Source of the DNA: Sipunculus nudus
Lineage: Eukaryota; Annelida; Sipuncula; Golfingiida; Sipunculidae
Direction: 5' to 3'
NCBI GenBank assembly: GCA_026874595.1
Contig: CM049308.1
Coordinates: 72,450,624-72,514,623 of the forward strand
Length of the DNA stretch: 64,000 bases
Every line of letters starts with the position of its first letter. The stretch's first letter is position 1. Under the pieces are notes generated by a model that saw only the letters and a list, made by a program, of their open reading frames with translations, was not told the DNA's origin and did not search any database. Position numbers and translations under genes: made by a program. Shown one piece after another: positions 36,782-49,653 of the stretch.

Positions 36782-39700
36782 TATATATTTATATATAATT
36801 TGACTGATCCTTCAGATTAGTGTAAATATTTTTGACTTTATATAAAAAACATTCATCTGTACCAATTATAATCAGGTTATTAATTTATGAATTAATTAGC
36901 CTAATCAATGCTAGGCAAGCCAAAAAATAGTCTTTGCAGATTTAAATTTTCTACACAAAAAATACTGAAAAAAAATTTCTGAATTAAACATGTAAAAATA
37001 TCCTGGAAAAAAGAAAGAGCTTGGAAAAGATTATAAAACTGACTTCCACTGAATTAAAAGAATATTTAATGAAATAAGCTGAATAGAGTGATGGGCAAAC
37101 ATGGATAATTTTAAGTTTCTATGAATAAAATGTATAACATTTAGTTAGGATAAATGGTTCAAATCATTTGGATATCTGAATTATCTTTGAGCCACTTAAG
37201 AGATAATAAAATAAGGTTTATTTCAGGAATTTTATTTAAATTAGGGCAGATAATTCTCTGTAACATCTGAGGGAATTTTTAAATAGTTATTAAGTTTAAA
37301 ATATAAAATAATTATATATGTGTAAATACAGAGTATACAAAACATGTTGGACTACTATGAGTTTGTGAGATAAGTATAAAATTAGTTTTTACTTAAAATA
37401 TTAATCAATATTAATGTGAAAACAGCTAGTATTCATTCTGGGGGTTACAACACTGACCTGAGCCTATATTTAGATTCTAAAACATTTTATGACCACAGCA
37501 CTGCAGTAAACTGTGATGCAAATTAATTTTTGTCAGTGTCACAACATGCGAAATATAAATATATGTATAAATATACACATATCTGGATCCCTAGTTTCTG
37601 TTTCATTCTTGGAATGTAACTCCCACCCAAAATAGAAACAAGTTTGAAATCTTATTGATTGTAATGTTGGTTTCCTGCCTCCGGTTAACTCCGGGGGATA
37701 ATCTGATTCCAATGTGTTTGATTGCAGGATTATTTGCTTTAAACAATAATCGCAACTCTGCATTTACATCAATAATTACACATTAACTCCCACTCAGAAT
37801 CAGCATGGTAGGTGTGGAGGCAGGCATGCCAGCATAAAATAGATTCTGAAAATTACGACACTAACACCAAAATGATTATGCATGCTTTGCAGTTCAGCGG
37901 AAACCAGATTGGTCAATCCCATTTCCGCTTTGCTTTCACTTGCCCGTTTGCTAAATAAATTAACATCCACTGTATTATTGAACATTATTCCCAGTATCAC
38001 ATATAAAAGACATATAAAGATATATATATTTCTGTGAACTGATGTATATTATAAAATAACTGGTTTATTTAAGTATTTAGTTTGTGATCTTCTAATTGAA
38101 AAAAAAAATTAAATTACATGGAATGATACTAAAAACATCTGCAGGCTGTTTCATATGAAATCAAACCAAATGTAATCTGTCTCCTCTACTGGAAAAGTAA
38201 ATTTAGTTACTGACAATTTATCGAAATAATAAATATTTTTTATAAATTAGTATTTTGCTCATATATTAAGTAAAATAAATTGATTCTTCCTCCACTGGTA
38301 AAGTTGAATAAATAACAGAATAGTTAGAGTTATAACAGAATATATCAACAAATAAAAGAATTTTTATGAGATGTAATGGTAGTACATTTTTTAATTTTAA
38401 TTTTAATTAAAATATTAAAAAACATTGTGTATATCCTAGAAATTATAACTAAAACTTGTTTTAAAATTAGTACAAATGGTCCACTTAAGTTCATATATAA
38501 AAATCAAATATTGTTGTTAATTTAATGGTTTGGTGTCTTTTTTTAACATACTGACATTCTTCTTAAAATGAAACATAGATTTATCAATGTTTCAAAAATT
38601 TCATAGTAAAGCAAAAAATAGAGAAAACTCAATAATTTTTTTAAATATACAAATTAAATCAAGATTTCAATCTGATTTCAATCAAATGATGCAACAGGTA
38701 CAACAAAACAATAAAATAACATAATGCAGCTGATAATCAAATGATGTAATATTTAATTGTTCATATATAAATGAATCTCAAAATTAAATCTAAATTTTCC
38801 TGTAAATGTTGTAGAATAAGTGGAAAACCAGTGGCATCAAGATTACAGTTAAACAAGCAAGAAATTTAACTTGCCTATTAACAGAAAACCTTGACAAAAT
38901 ACCTGGTAGATGAAAATAATATTTTTTTATTTAATGTTCTGCTAAAATTTAGTAACAGACCTTCTTACACTTTGAGGTAATTGCAACATTAATTTGACTG
39001 AATGTTGTTTCCAGTTTTAAGAAATTTAATTGACAATTCATAAAAGGACAATTAGGCCTATTTAGTATCTTTCTCTTTGTATAATAACCCACAACTTGAA
39101 AACCTATTTAGGAGTATGATCATGAAAAAAACATGTATTTGTGTATATATAATTTATTGCTAAGGAAGTTCAAACATCACCATTACAAAAAGCTGAATCA
39201 TAAATAATATATACAGGGTCAATGAAAGCTCTATAAAAATAACTTTGTCCATTTTGGCTGAGTTTATTAATAATTGATGGCCCACTGTAACTGATGTACA
39301 CAAGATGTCCACCACAAAATTGCTGAGTCATGTTGGGAGATTAAAAATAACCTCCAGACAGAGTCTATTAATTCATTAACACCCAGAAATGTATCAAACT
39401 TCCTGGTGGAAGTAATTGTAAAAGGGAAGTGACGTCTAATTTTCTGGTTCTTTGTAAAATTACTATTTTCAACCTAAATCTGTACAGCAAATACACTATA
39501 TATTAATGACAAAAAGCCGAATACAAGAATTAATATTTTGTTCGACTGTATAACAAGGCTAACGAAAGAATTATCTGCAGTTAAGTATAAAAAAAAATAT
39601 CGCAGCTACATGTACATGCTTTTGTAAATAACAGTTTACAAATTCATCACAAAACTGCTCTGTAATAATGGAAAGGAAAGGCAGAAGGAAAATTTTGATT

Positions 39701-42689
39701 TTTGCGCTGTCACCGTACCGGATAATACTATAAAACCTCTTAACTTCCTGCCACGTCAGCCGTCTGTCACATGACCTGTGACCAACTGAGTGGACCGGTA
39801 TAAAAATGGAAAGGGGGCGCCATTTAATATCCTTTATCTCCCATGGGCAGCGTGGAATTCTTTACATATTTTACAGTTTCAAGTCTCATTTACATAGCAT
39901 GATGGCAGTTTGGCCGTCATAATCAGGCCTGCTCTGAATCCCAACCCCACTGCCATTTAGGTTATTACTAGTGCCAGAGCCAACAAGCAAACCAGGCAGA
40001 CAGGAAGTGACTCACCATGCTGATTGTCTGCTCTCACCTGTATCTCGCTGCCTCTGATAGTTGTGGGTGGAACAGACTAAAGCACACCTCCACTGAGTAA
40101 ACCTTTTTTATTGAAATTTTTTTCAATACACATTCAAAACTTATCCGACACATTAGGTTCTGTTGGTAACTTTTTTTGTATATTTCTCAAACTGTACGAA
40201 ATGATCAGTTTTTTTTGTTAATAATAATGGATAATTTAAAGCAGTTATCCAGCATTGTCCATGCAAGTGCTGACAGTACTAAATTGAATGAAATAATTAC
40301 ATATTTCAAAATAATTTACTGATTAGGTTGGGGGCCAAGGAGAAGGATATATGGGGGGGGGGGGAGGGCTGAATAAGCCATGGAGGGAGGGCAGATATTC
40401 AAATGTTTCAACTATCATGCACACACTCCCTGTGATCTTAGTATTTATAATAAAATTCCACAGTTAGAACTTGTGATAATTATGAGTATGTAAATAATAA
40501 ATCGCCATACCTGAAAAATGTTAGTGTATTTGGCAACATTCAGGTTACTCAGTCTATATGAATGATAAATGATCATCATGTTGACAAACTTTTTAACATG
40601 CTAGAACAGAGTAGTTCAGCATCAATGATCATAATCAGTCATTTCTGAATGGTTGTCATGACAACAGGGATAATTCCTACTTGATATCTACTTGTATATG
40701 CTATAAAAGGCTCATCAGTGATTAACAATACACTCAGTGCACAATACAACATGAGAATCACTGCATAAGAAGACAAAATTTAAATAAGAAAAATAAAATA
40801 TCTAAAGAAATCAATTTATCCATTTTTGAAGATCTAGGTAAAGGGGCTGTCAACTAACACAATGGGTGCTCTAGTTAACAAACAGATTATGAATACTAAA
40901 TTGTCTGAGAATTCATATCTATAAACATGTTTTATTACATACATTTAAAAACACATTTAATATATTTCTGGCTTTCTAAGTTTCAAATTAATTTTCCATC
41001 TTAAACATGAAACATCTTTGTTTTATAAAACTAAGAGACTTAACGTAAAAAATATCCATTCTTCTAAAAAAACTAAATTCTCAATAAACTTTGAAAGAAT
41101 TTATTTCAAATAAATATTGACATCCATACCAAATAATACCTAACACAGGTACTGACATTTTTTTTAATTTTTTAAATGCAGATGAAATATTTTTTAAATA
41201 CTTCCTCTGTATTCACAAACTTAAAAACTTTAATGTTGTCATTGCAAGGAGTAGTAAAATTCATCCACACAAGAAACAGAAAAAAATTCTTTCCCAATAC
41301 AATTCCTTGTTTTCTGTACGAAGTTACTTTCAATGAATCTTTCCGGCCTATCATATATCATCGCCCACGGGAAAAATATCTCAACCCTCGAAGGGTTTAA
41401 ATCTTCCGACATCCTTGCATGCCATCTCATTAGCTTCCGAATGATCTCAAATTAAAATACCAGTGACGATAATGTCCAAGGGGCATAGTGTCATCCTTTC
41501 ATATTGTGATAAAAAAATTCTCAAGGTTATCCAGTAAGTTACAAAAGTAAGTTCATCCACTCTACAGTCACATACTGCAGTGTATCAAACTGCAAATACT
41601 GAAATTCCACTCAGATACAGCTTCACTGACAGAATATCACAGAATAAAATTCATTTTAGTGGTTGGAATAAATTCTAAATAAATGATACTATCCTGTGGT
41701 GTTTTTTTTTAAATTTAAAAATGGAAATTGTAATTTTCAATAATAGCTGATGATCTATTTTTACTTATACTTTAGCAGGCTACAATTACACAGCTCATGC
41801 TGACATCCAAGTTATATAACTATTAATAAAATATATCCTTTTATGAAAGTATAATTTGAGTATTTGGGTGTGGTCCAGAAAAAGAGTTATTCCACTCCGA
41901 TACACCAAATGATGCCATCAAACTCTCTGCAGATAAATTCTCACCTGGGCACTGTCCTCAGAGAACTTTCATTCTGCATCCCTTATTGAACCCCCACAGG
42001 ATTATTTCTCCCGGTTTCTCCAAACTGATCATGGGAGCTGCCATTTCGCGTACACATTAAAACCTGGATGTCACAGGTCACCTGTTAAAATTATGGGTAA
42101 ACCTCTAGTAGTTATCAATAGTATAATGTCAGTAACCTGTGTCAGTTGAACCAAACATTGGTGGGGGAAAAAATTGGTACTTCAAATGAAAATTAAATGA
42201 AACCAGAAGTCTATAGTCCCCAGCAAAAACAATGGAAGCCTTCCACAGGTCAAGACCTTGAAAATTAGGTCACAGTCAAAAATAAATAGAAAATACAATT
42301 TTGTCCCCTGCGACCATTTCTCATAAGGAGCAAACATGTAAGTTTGGATACTATTTTCTGGCAATATGTAACTCATATTTTCTTTGTATTTAATGGAACA
42401 TCTACCTAGAATTTCTTACCACAGCATGCCATGTATATGCTTTAAGCTTGGGTCCGATAGATATTTATTAACTGGAACACTTTATTTGGGTTTTCTATAG
42501 AACTTTTAACCACAGAAATCAGGGTTGGGTTTTAAATGTCTGACTGTTGGCAGAGTTATGAAGATCATGAGATATCTGAAGCTGGTACCAACAATCTACA
42601 GCCCTCAGATATATACAGTGATAAAAGAATCTGAAGGTAGTGTTATCACAAGAAACAAGTGACGTAATGAAATGACATATATATGATCA
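36782..42689. other. Long AT-rich non-coding stretch
   Basis: Nearly 6 kb without a recognised gene or array. A less AT-rich patch at 39700-40080 contains a TATA-like GGTATAAAAATGG near 39797 and the palindromic GGCGCC, but no gene is visible beside it. A G12 run lies at 40353-40364. Confidence 0.45.
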
Positions 42690-42812
42690 ACCTATGTCAA
42701 AATGACTTATCCAAGGTTTGATGCAAGCAGGTTTTATACGGTATTAACTGAACTTTGAACCAAGCATGAAACTTTGACAGAAGCAAGCTATTCAATTTAA
42801 GGAAACTAGTTG
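42690..42812. mobile_element. Strongly decayed relative of the 12.8-kb pogo-like MITE
   Basis: The order of words follows 12840-12970: GTTTGATGCAAGCAGGTTTT against GTTCGACACAAGCAGGTTTT, then a GGTATTAACTGAAC-like segment, then GACAGAAGCAAGCTATTCAA against GACATAAGCAGGGTATTCGA. The terminal inverted repeats are no longer recognisable. Confidence 0.6.
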
Positions 42813-43812
42813 CAAACATTATATAACATACAACCATTCATTCAGCCCCAATTTTAATTTTACATGAGATCTTATGGCCAAAATACGGGTGCTAGCAGAT
42901 GGCTACACTCATTTATGAAGGGAAGTTCTGAAGAAATTTTGTCAATTATGTAAACTAGAAATGCTGTCTGAGTCTACATGATTACCTACACAAGGATCCT
43001 CATCAAACTTTCCTGTATGCTGTGATATGTACACTGTTCACCAACTCCATGCTCAGCTCTAGAACACGGGCAGTCCCTAATACCTGTGAATAGCCATGTC
43101 CTTTACTCAGAATAAAGAAAATGTCTGATCTTACAATGGAAAAAAATCCTAAAAAATCCTACAAATTAAAATCATAATGGTGATCAAGATTACCACCAAA
43201 ACTGAACGGCCTGTTCCTCAGGTGTTACCTGTCAGCAAAATTATGAAAAACTTTTCATAACCAACCAGGGGAAAAGAATATTGCCACTTGGTGAGGGAAT
43301 GAAATTATTATAAAATGCAATAATTAATAGTATATTGTATTTATAATTATATATCACTTTATTATGTATATACGGGCAATTTTAAAAACAATGTGGCCTT
43401 ATTTACATTAGCCTAACATCCTGACTCATTAGGCAATGATAATTGGGCTGGAAAACCTACTTGGAGTCCTGATACAAGCAATATCAAGGAATGCATCACA
43501 GTGGTCTTCCATCATGTTGCATTTTTATTTTGGTAAACAGCCAATGATCTAAACATTATTCTATGAATGACGAATTAAGACAGGAGAATAGATGTGAACT
43601 AACAACCAAAACTGAAATCCCGTCTCTATGGACGTGAGTCATTTCCTGTATCGCGTACAAGCTGGCTGCGTCTAGTAACCTGTGCAAGCCATGCCTGTAT
43701 TCATGTGATCAGAAATTCAACAAACATGCAGAGGGGTTTACCAATATGCCTAGTTGCTTTTCTCGCTCATATTTGGTGTTGTTTGAAAGTACACTAAAAA
43801 TGCTAACCATTA

Positions 43813-44148
43813 GGCCAAAAAAAATTAAAGGTATGGTTCTCAGCCACTGCCCGCATCAATTTTAAACCCTCGCATCAAAAATTTTTATTTTGATTTTCAA
43901 TAAAAACTTTCCAATTTTGAGCTGCTACCGCTCCGACATTTCTTTCAAGAAGATAAAACCATACAATTTCCTTTGTTTTGTAGTGCTTTCACTTATTTAA
44001 CAAAATAAAACTGTTATTTTCATGCTTTTCCCTTATCATTTGACATTTCTATCGAAACATACCAAAAAATTTAAAATTAAAAAAGCGCCCGCCCGCATTG
44101 ATTTCTGAAAAAAAGTGCCTGAGAACCATACCTTTTTTTATTTTGGCC
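43813..44148 (+). mobile_element. Harbinger-like MITE, copy 1
   Basis: A 336-bp element starting GGCCAAAAAAAATTAAAGGT followed by ATGGTTCTCAG, with a mirrored right end (CTGAGAACCATACC...GGCC). It is flanked on both sides by TTA (43810-43812, 44149-44151). A three-base TTA/TAA duplication is the hallmark of the PIF/Harbinger superfamily. It is non-coding. It is inverted relative to copy 2 at 47718-48056. Confidence 0.85.
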
Positions 44149-44311
44149 TTAGTCTGGTTTATGTCAATTGACAGTGTACCTGTATGCCATAAGGCGTTGT
44201 CAAAAATGACGAAAATATTTGCATCCTAATGGGGCATTATAATGCATTCCTAAGACCTAGATGTTATGGCACTCTGGCAGCATGTAATCTGTTCATAAAA
44301 TCAGAGGGCCG

Positions 44312-44613
44312 ATATGGCGCTATGTATACATATACATGTCTACCTATTTTCATTTATGTGAAACATACATTTCAATTTACTTTACACATTATCAATTGTA
44401 CATAAATTTTAAATAAATTAATATCAGAATTGTATTTTATGAAGTTTACTTTCATCTGAGACATATGGCACTATATATACATATACATGTCTACATATTT
44501 TCATTTATGTGAAACATACATATAAATTTACTTTACACATTATCATTTGTATAAAAAAAATATTAATTAATTAATATCAAAATTGTATTTTATGAAGTTT
44601 ACTTTCATCTGAG
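44312..44613. repeat. Two-copy tandem duplication, 151-bp unit
   Basis: The units 44312-44462 and 44463-44613 are nearly identical (ATATGGC(G/A)CTAT(G/A)TATACA, then TTATGAAGTTTACTTTCATC in both), differing by a few substitutions and a short A-run change. It is a relatively recent direct duplication. Confidence 0.9.
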
Positions 44614-44753
44614 ACATATGCCTTAGTGATTTCATACAATCTCTTGATTTTCATTTCTCAATTTCTCCTAAGAAGTACAGGAATTCTCTTTCTTCCCAGG
44701 ACGATTCTAGATCCTCCAAGATTCTCATTCTTTCCTTGACATATACATGTATA

Positions 44754-44896
44754 TGTCAAGACCCAGATCCCGATCTGGACCAATCGGCGATTGGTCCAGA
44801 CCAGATCCTGATCTGGATTTAGTCCAGCCTAAACCCCAATCAGGATTTGGTCTGGACCATCGACAATTGGTCCAGATTGGGATATGTGCCTTGACA
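44754..44896. mobile_element. Palindrome-rich MITE, TGTC ends (short form)
   Basis: A 143-bp element starting TGTCAAGACCCAGATCCCGA; its right end on the minus strand starts TGTCAAGGCACATATCCCAA. It is nearly all inverted repeat, with TA flanks. Interior words CAGATC/GATCTGG and ATTGGTCCAGA recur in both orientations. A further GACATATACATGTATATGTC palindrome overlaps the left boundary. Confidence 0.82.
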
Positions 44897-45198
44897 TATA
44901 CATCATTTTCAAGTATAGCTTATTCAAAGGATTCTTTTCCACTGTTTGGCAATTCACTGGTATTAGGGCACAGTGGCTTAAGGTTCAGCTTGGTCATTGT
45001 TGTTGTGTGTTGTGTATACAATGTAGGGCAGCAATATCGCAGTGCCCAGGGGTGTTTTTCAAGACACATTTCTGTTGGAAAAGAAATTCCCAGGTTAATC
45101 TATTGGTTAGCATCAGACATTTCAGGTAACCACCTGGAGATGATTTCCTTGAGTTCCATCTTCCATGCAGGGCTCAAGTCCCAAAAAATGGACATTTT

Positions 45199-45267
<69 letters not shown>

Positions 45268-46119
45268 AAAATAAAGTAGCATCCATCTTAATTAAATTAA
45301 CCCTTTCATAGTGACTGTTAATAATATTCATACATTTTGAATTGAGTTCCTGGTTAGTAACTTAAATAGTGTATGTTTTCAATTGAAATGTTGCACAGCA
45401 TTTTACATTTTATTTCAAGTTACTTATGGTATTCCTGAGTTATTACCTTACTGATTCTTTAATGAACTATAAAACACTGGTCTGGTTACCATTAAATCTA
45501 CATACTGTTCTGATCCCTGATTCATAAAATATATTGCAGATGTTGTCAAGTCATATATATATATATCTGCAGCATAATAATTATAAAAATAGGATTAAGT
45601 ATACTATAATTTGTGGTTATTTGGTTGATACTTGACCAATATGCCATATGTGATAACATAACACACTAGTATATTGAATCTACAAAAATTAATGCATACA
45701 ACACTTAGGTTAATTATATGAATCAGTATTTTGATGAACATAATGGACAAATCTGTCATCTATTATTTTCATTATCTGCACTTTAAACAATTTATTATTG
45801 ATAAAATACATGGAACTGTTTAATATTTTTAACTAATTACAAATTTCAAACAGAACAAAATGGCGCACCCAAATAATAAAATATAAAGCTATATAAATAA
45901 CAGCTACTTGCTTTCTTGTTGATTGTTTAACCAGTTACTTTATTATCATATTGTCATCAACAGTATCTACAGGAATTACAATATACAAATTCTATGATTT
46001 GATCCTCTGCGTAACATGTGGACATTTAGAAATCCAGAATTATCCAGAGGAGATCAGATAATATTAGCAATCTGTCTGTGGTTATCTCATTCGTAAAATT
46101 GCTTATGGTTGTGTTGCAG
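44897..46119. other. Non-coding stretch with a long TA microsatellite
   Basis: No gene recognised. (TA)n covers about 45204-45262. The open frame at 44747-45274 (+), longest in the window, runs through the MITE at 44754 and the TA tract and is not a gene. Confidence 0.6.
45204..45262. repeat. (TA)n microsatellite
   Basis: About 29 uninterrupted TA dinucleotides. Confidence 0.95.
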
Positions 46120-46264
46120 CTTTGGTGTAGCCATCCTATACAATACAGATGGAGTTAGTGAGCTTGAGATGGAAAGCATTATGCCTGAGTTGGGTATCCC
46201 CCTAGTGATCAAGCGTTATCATGATGGCAAAGTGCGTGGGTGTGTGCCGGCCGACTGTACATAA
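46120..46264 (+). other. Possible (terminal) exon, unidentified
   Basis: After a good acceptor (GGTTGTGTTGCAG) one base plus 47 codons read FGVAILYNTDGVSELEMESI, then MPELGIPLVIKRYHDGK and VRGCVPADCT before TAA. Composition is protein-like and the patch is much less AT-rich than its surroundings. A weak donor-like GTGCGT after HDGK offers an internal-exon alternative. I do not recognise the family. It could be the last exon of an unknown plus-strand gene, a retro-pseudogene fragment, or chance. Confidence 0.33.
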
Positions 46265-46557
46265 AACATACAATCCCATGATGCAATAGTCAACCTGCCC
46301 ATCCCTGTTGCCAATCTATAGGTCCATATCAGCCGAGTCAGGCTTGCACGAACAACCAAAATCAAATCACTCTGTTAAAATGTTACCTGTATCATATCAC
46401 TAATGTTGTATGGTTCATGTAACCGATGAACACTCAGGTACACCTGAACCTACAGATTATAAACACCTGAACACTTGCATGAAGAAAGAAACTATGGTTT
46501 AAAGCAGTAAAAAAATATGGCAGCATGAACAGCTCTAAATTATCATCCAAGGTACAC

Positions 46558-46559
<2 letters not shown>

Positions 46560-46602
<43 letters not shown>

Positions 46603-46741
46603 AAACAGGTTCCATCCCACTGCCTAATGAGCTAAAAATAATCATGACTACAGCTGAAATAGTAAAAAAAAAATAATGTATATATATATAATTTTATATA
46701 TATATGTATATATATATGTATATATATATATATATATATAT
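46560..46741. repeat. Two (TA)n microsatellites
   Basis: Pure (TA)n at 46560-46600 and an interrupted TA/TATG run at about 46679-46741, separated by 78 bp of unique sequence. Confidence 0.95.
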
Positions 46742-47717
46742 TAATGTAGATGAAATAACTGACACATATATGTATTTCAATTCATTGATTTCAATGTTTT
46801 TTTTTTCTGAAGTTATGGCAACTGATTCGTGCAATGACTATTTGGTCTTAGGAAAGGTTACACTTACAGCTAGTCTTTTTCTAAAATAACTCTCTCTACA
46901 TGACCATAATTTAATAATAATATCAAACTTCATATTTTCAATCATTTTAGTCCCATAACTTATAAGAAATATCACCAACTTTCCCCCATGACAAATTTTG
47001 ATATATCTTAGTAATTTTACTAAGTATTGTTTGTACAGGGCAAAAAATAAACAAAGTGTTAGTATTGTAACTAGCCATTTACACACCTACTGAAAACCTA
47101 AAAGTCAGGTTATTTTGAAGAATGTAATTGTTATTTTATATGGAAATAAACATTTTTCATAACTCTGTACAAAATTAAAATCCAGACGTATCGATATGTT
47201 CCTGACTATAATACTGACTTCCAAGGAAATATGTTGATTCTGGAGATAACCAAATTTGAATAAATCAAAGCTAGTAAGAATATTTCATTTATTCATATTT
47301 CAAATATATGATCTTTTATTATTTGATGTACATATCTTTCCTAATACTAATCTATAAGGAATCTCATCTAACTATTCATTAAAACTACATAAAAAATATA
47401 TATCTAGTTATACTTCATGAACTGTAGTAATATTCTACAAAATAATTATTAATATTCATTATAAATAAATATAATCATATTACAAAAATGAAATATAAAC
47501 TATGTTTTAAAACAGTGAAAATGATATCAATTAATTAAAACTATCAACTTGAGATAATCAGGGACAACAGTTTGCTTAACTGTTCATCATTGAATAATAT
47601 TTGGCAAAAAATTAAGACATGAGGAAAGTTAGTACGGAAAAACTAGCAGTCTGCAAAGACTGAGGCGTCTCATTGTTAAAGTCTTGAAAATTAGGTCAAT
47701 GCAAAAAATTAATATAA
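46742..47717. other. AT-rich non-coding stretch
   Basis: No gene recognised. Confidence 0.5.
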
Positions 47718-48056
47718 GGCCAAAAAAATTAGGTTTGGTTCCCAGCCAATTTTTCAGATATCAATGCTGGCGGGCTTTTTTTATTTTTAATTTTTTTTAT
47801 GTTTCAATAAAAATGTCAAATGATAAGGGAAAATCATGATAATAACAGAGTTATTTTGCTAAACAAGTAAAAGCACTACATAACTAAAGAAAATTTATCA
47901 AAATTGTATGATTTTATCTTCATGAAAGAAATGTTTGAGCAGCTTTGGCTCAAAATTGGTAAGTTTTTATTGAAAATCAAAATAAATATTTTTGATGCAG
48001 GGGTTTAAAATTTAAGAGGGCTGTGTCTGAGAACCATACCTTTTATTTTTTTGGCC
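47718..48056 (-). mobile_element. Harbinger-like MITE, copy 2
   Basis: A 339-bp element homologous to 43813-44148 in reverse orientation. It has GGCC termini, a right end CTGAGAACCATACC...TTTTTTTGGCC, and TAA on both flanks (47715-47717, 48057-48059). The interior shares AGAAATGT, TTTTATTGAAAATCAAAAT and AAATGTCAAATGATAAGGG with the other copy. It is non-coding. Confidence 0.87.
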
Positions 48057-48775
48057 TAATGAAATCAATCACCTGTTGTTTTACAAATTTATATTAGAAA
48101 ATTGAGCCAAAATCTAGATCTAACACAAACAAGGGCAGAAGAAAATTAAAAGAGAGAAAAATAATGATTAAAAATTTCTTATCAATCATTTTGCTGTTAG
48201 AAGATAGAAACCAGACCAACCAATAGACCTGTACATTTATGTACTTCCTAACAACATCCAGTGAATGCAAAAAAGCTTTCCATTATAACTGTTATAATGT
48301 TTATAAACTGTGAGTTAAAATTCCAGATGCATTCAATCATGTCCCTCATGAGTTTGAAATGACAGCCAAGTTTTTGCAAGTCACATGAAATGGTGCTGGT
48401 TACTTTAGAGATGTGATTTATAATCTAGTTTGTCCATTCACAATATTTTTTTCTTTTTGTGTTAATTCCTGACTCAAAGCCCAATATTTAAAATTACCTG
48501 CCTTGTATTGTGATACTGAAGCAACAGCATGTTTTGCCCTCACCCCCCCCCCCCAACCAAAGAGGTGGGAATGGGGGGGGGGGGTTCCTTATGTTCCCGA
48601 GATTGCAAAACCATCATTGATAAATGTTTTTTTTTTAAGTTTACCTATTTTCTCCTTCAAATGTATGCACTAAATTTCCAGTATGACTGTTTATCGAAAG
48701 TTAATTTGTGTTTATTCCTGACCTTGACCTTGTCTGCAAGGACGATACTACGATATACTTGTTAACATTTATATA
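48057..48775. other. Non-coding stretch with a C12/G12 foldback
   Basis: No gene recognised. C12 at 48543-48554 and G12 at 48573-48584 are separated by 18 bp, giving a perfect G:C foldback. Confidence 0.6.
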
Positions 48776-49653
48776 TGTCGAGGCCCAGATTAGAATCTGG
48801 CCCAATTTAAAACTGGGCCAGCCAAGATCAAAATTTTGATTTGGACCGGCCTAGATCAAAATTCTAATCTGGGCCAGACCAGGTTTAAACTGGGCCAGCC
48901 CAGATTAAAATTCTGATCTGGGCTGGTCCAGATTAAAATCCTGTGGTGAAGCCTTCAGGATTTAAATCTGGTCTGGACTGATTTGAAACTGGGCCAGCCC
49001 AGATTAGAATTTTGATCTGGTTCGGTCAAGTTAACAATCCTGTGGTGGACTGATTTTAAACTGGACCAGCCCAGATTAGAATCCTAATCTACTCATATGC
49101 TGGCTTCAATTACACTATATTTAACCAGCTGGCCTTTCAACAATTCAAAGAATTTGTAAAACATTGTAAGACTGTAAGTCAATAATAATTAATATTTAAT
49201 GAATTTATTTCATATTCTATTAAAATATCATTTGTTTAATCCTGTCATATTTATTTTGTAATTTCACCTCTTCTGTAAAATGTCTAATATATAATTATAA
49301 GATAATCATGTTCAACATTTGTATTTTACAGCTAAAAACTACAAATATAGCTTGCAGAACATGGGCATTAATTCAACAAACTAAAAAAAATTTTAAACAA
49401 CAATAATTAATATATATGTTACTCAATGTTAAGCTTGTGATCCAAGACCTGTAAATTCACAATTTTATTTTTTATGTTATTTATCATTTATGTGTTTTGT
49501 GCCCTTCAAAATGGTGTATCTGGAATAAATGTTAACTGTATTAAAACTGGTCTGGCCCAGATTAGAATTTTGATCGGGGCAGGTCCAAATCAAAATTTTA
49601 ATTTGGGCTGGCCCAGTTTTAAATTTGGCCAGATTCTAATCTGGGCCTCGACA
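48776..49653. mobile_element. Palindrome-rich MITE, TGTC ends (CTGGCCCAG word)
   Basis: An 878-bp element starting TGTCGAGGCCCAGATTAGAA; its right end on the minus strand starts with the same 20 bases. The inverted repeats extend about 48 bp with one mismatch and continue more loosely. TA flanks both sides. The outer parts are made of reiterated CTGGGCCAGCCCAGATTA and AAAATTTTGATCTGG-like words in both orientations; the centre is plain AT-rich sequence. No coding capacity. Confidence 0.92.

Noticed and set aside
39770-39900. Promoter with TATA box GGTATAAAAATGG
   Set aside because: An isolated TATA-like word in AT-rich DNA without an adjacent exon or gene; mentioned only in the stretch description.
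44747-45274. Longest open frame in the window (175 codons, +)
   Set aside because: It runs through the 143-bp palindromic MITE and ends in the (TA)n tract, read as repeated Ile-Tyr. It is not a gene.
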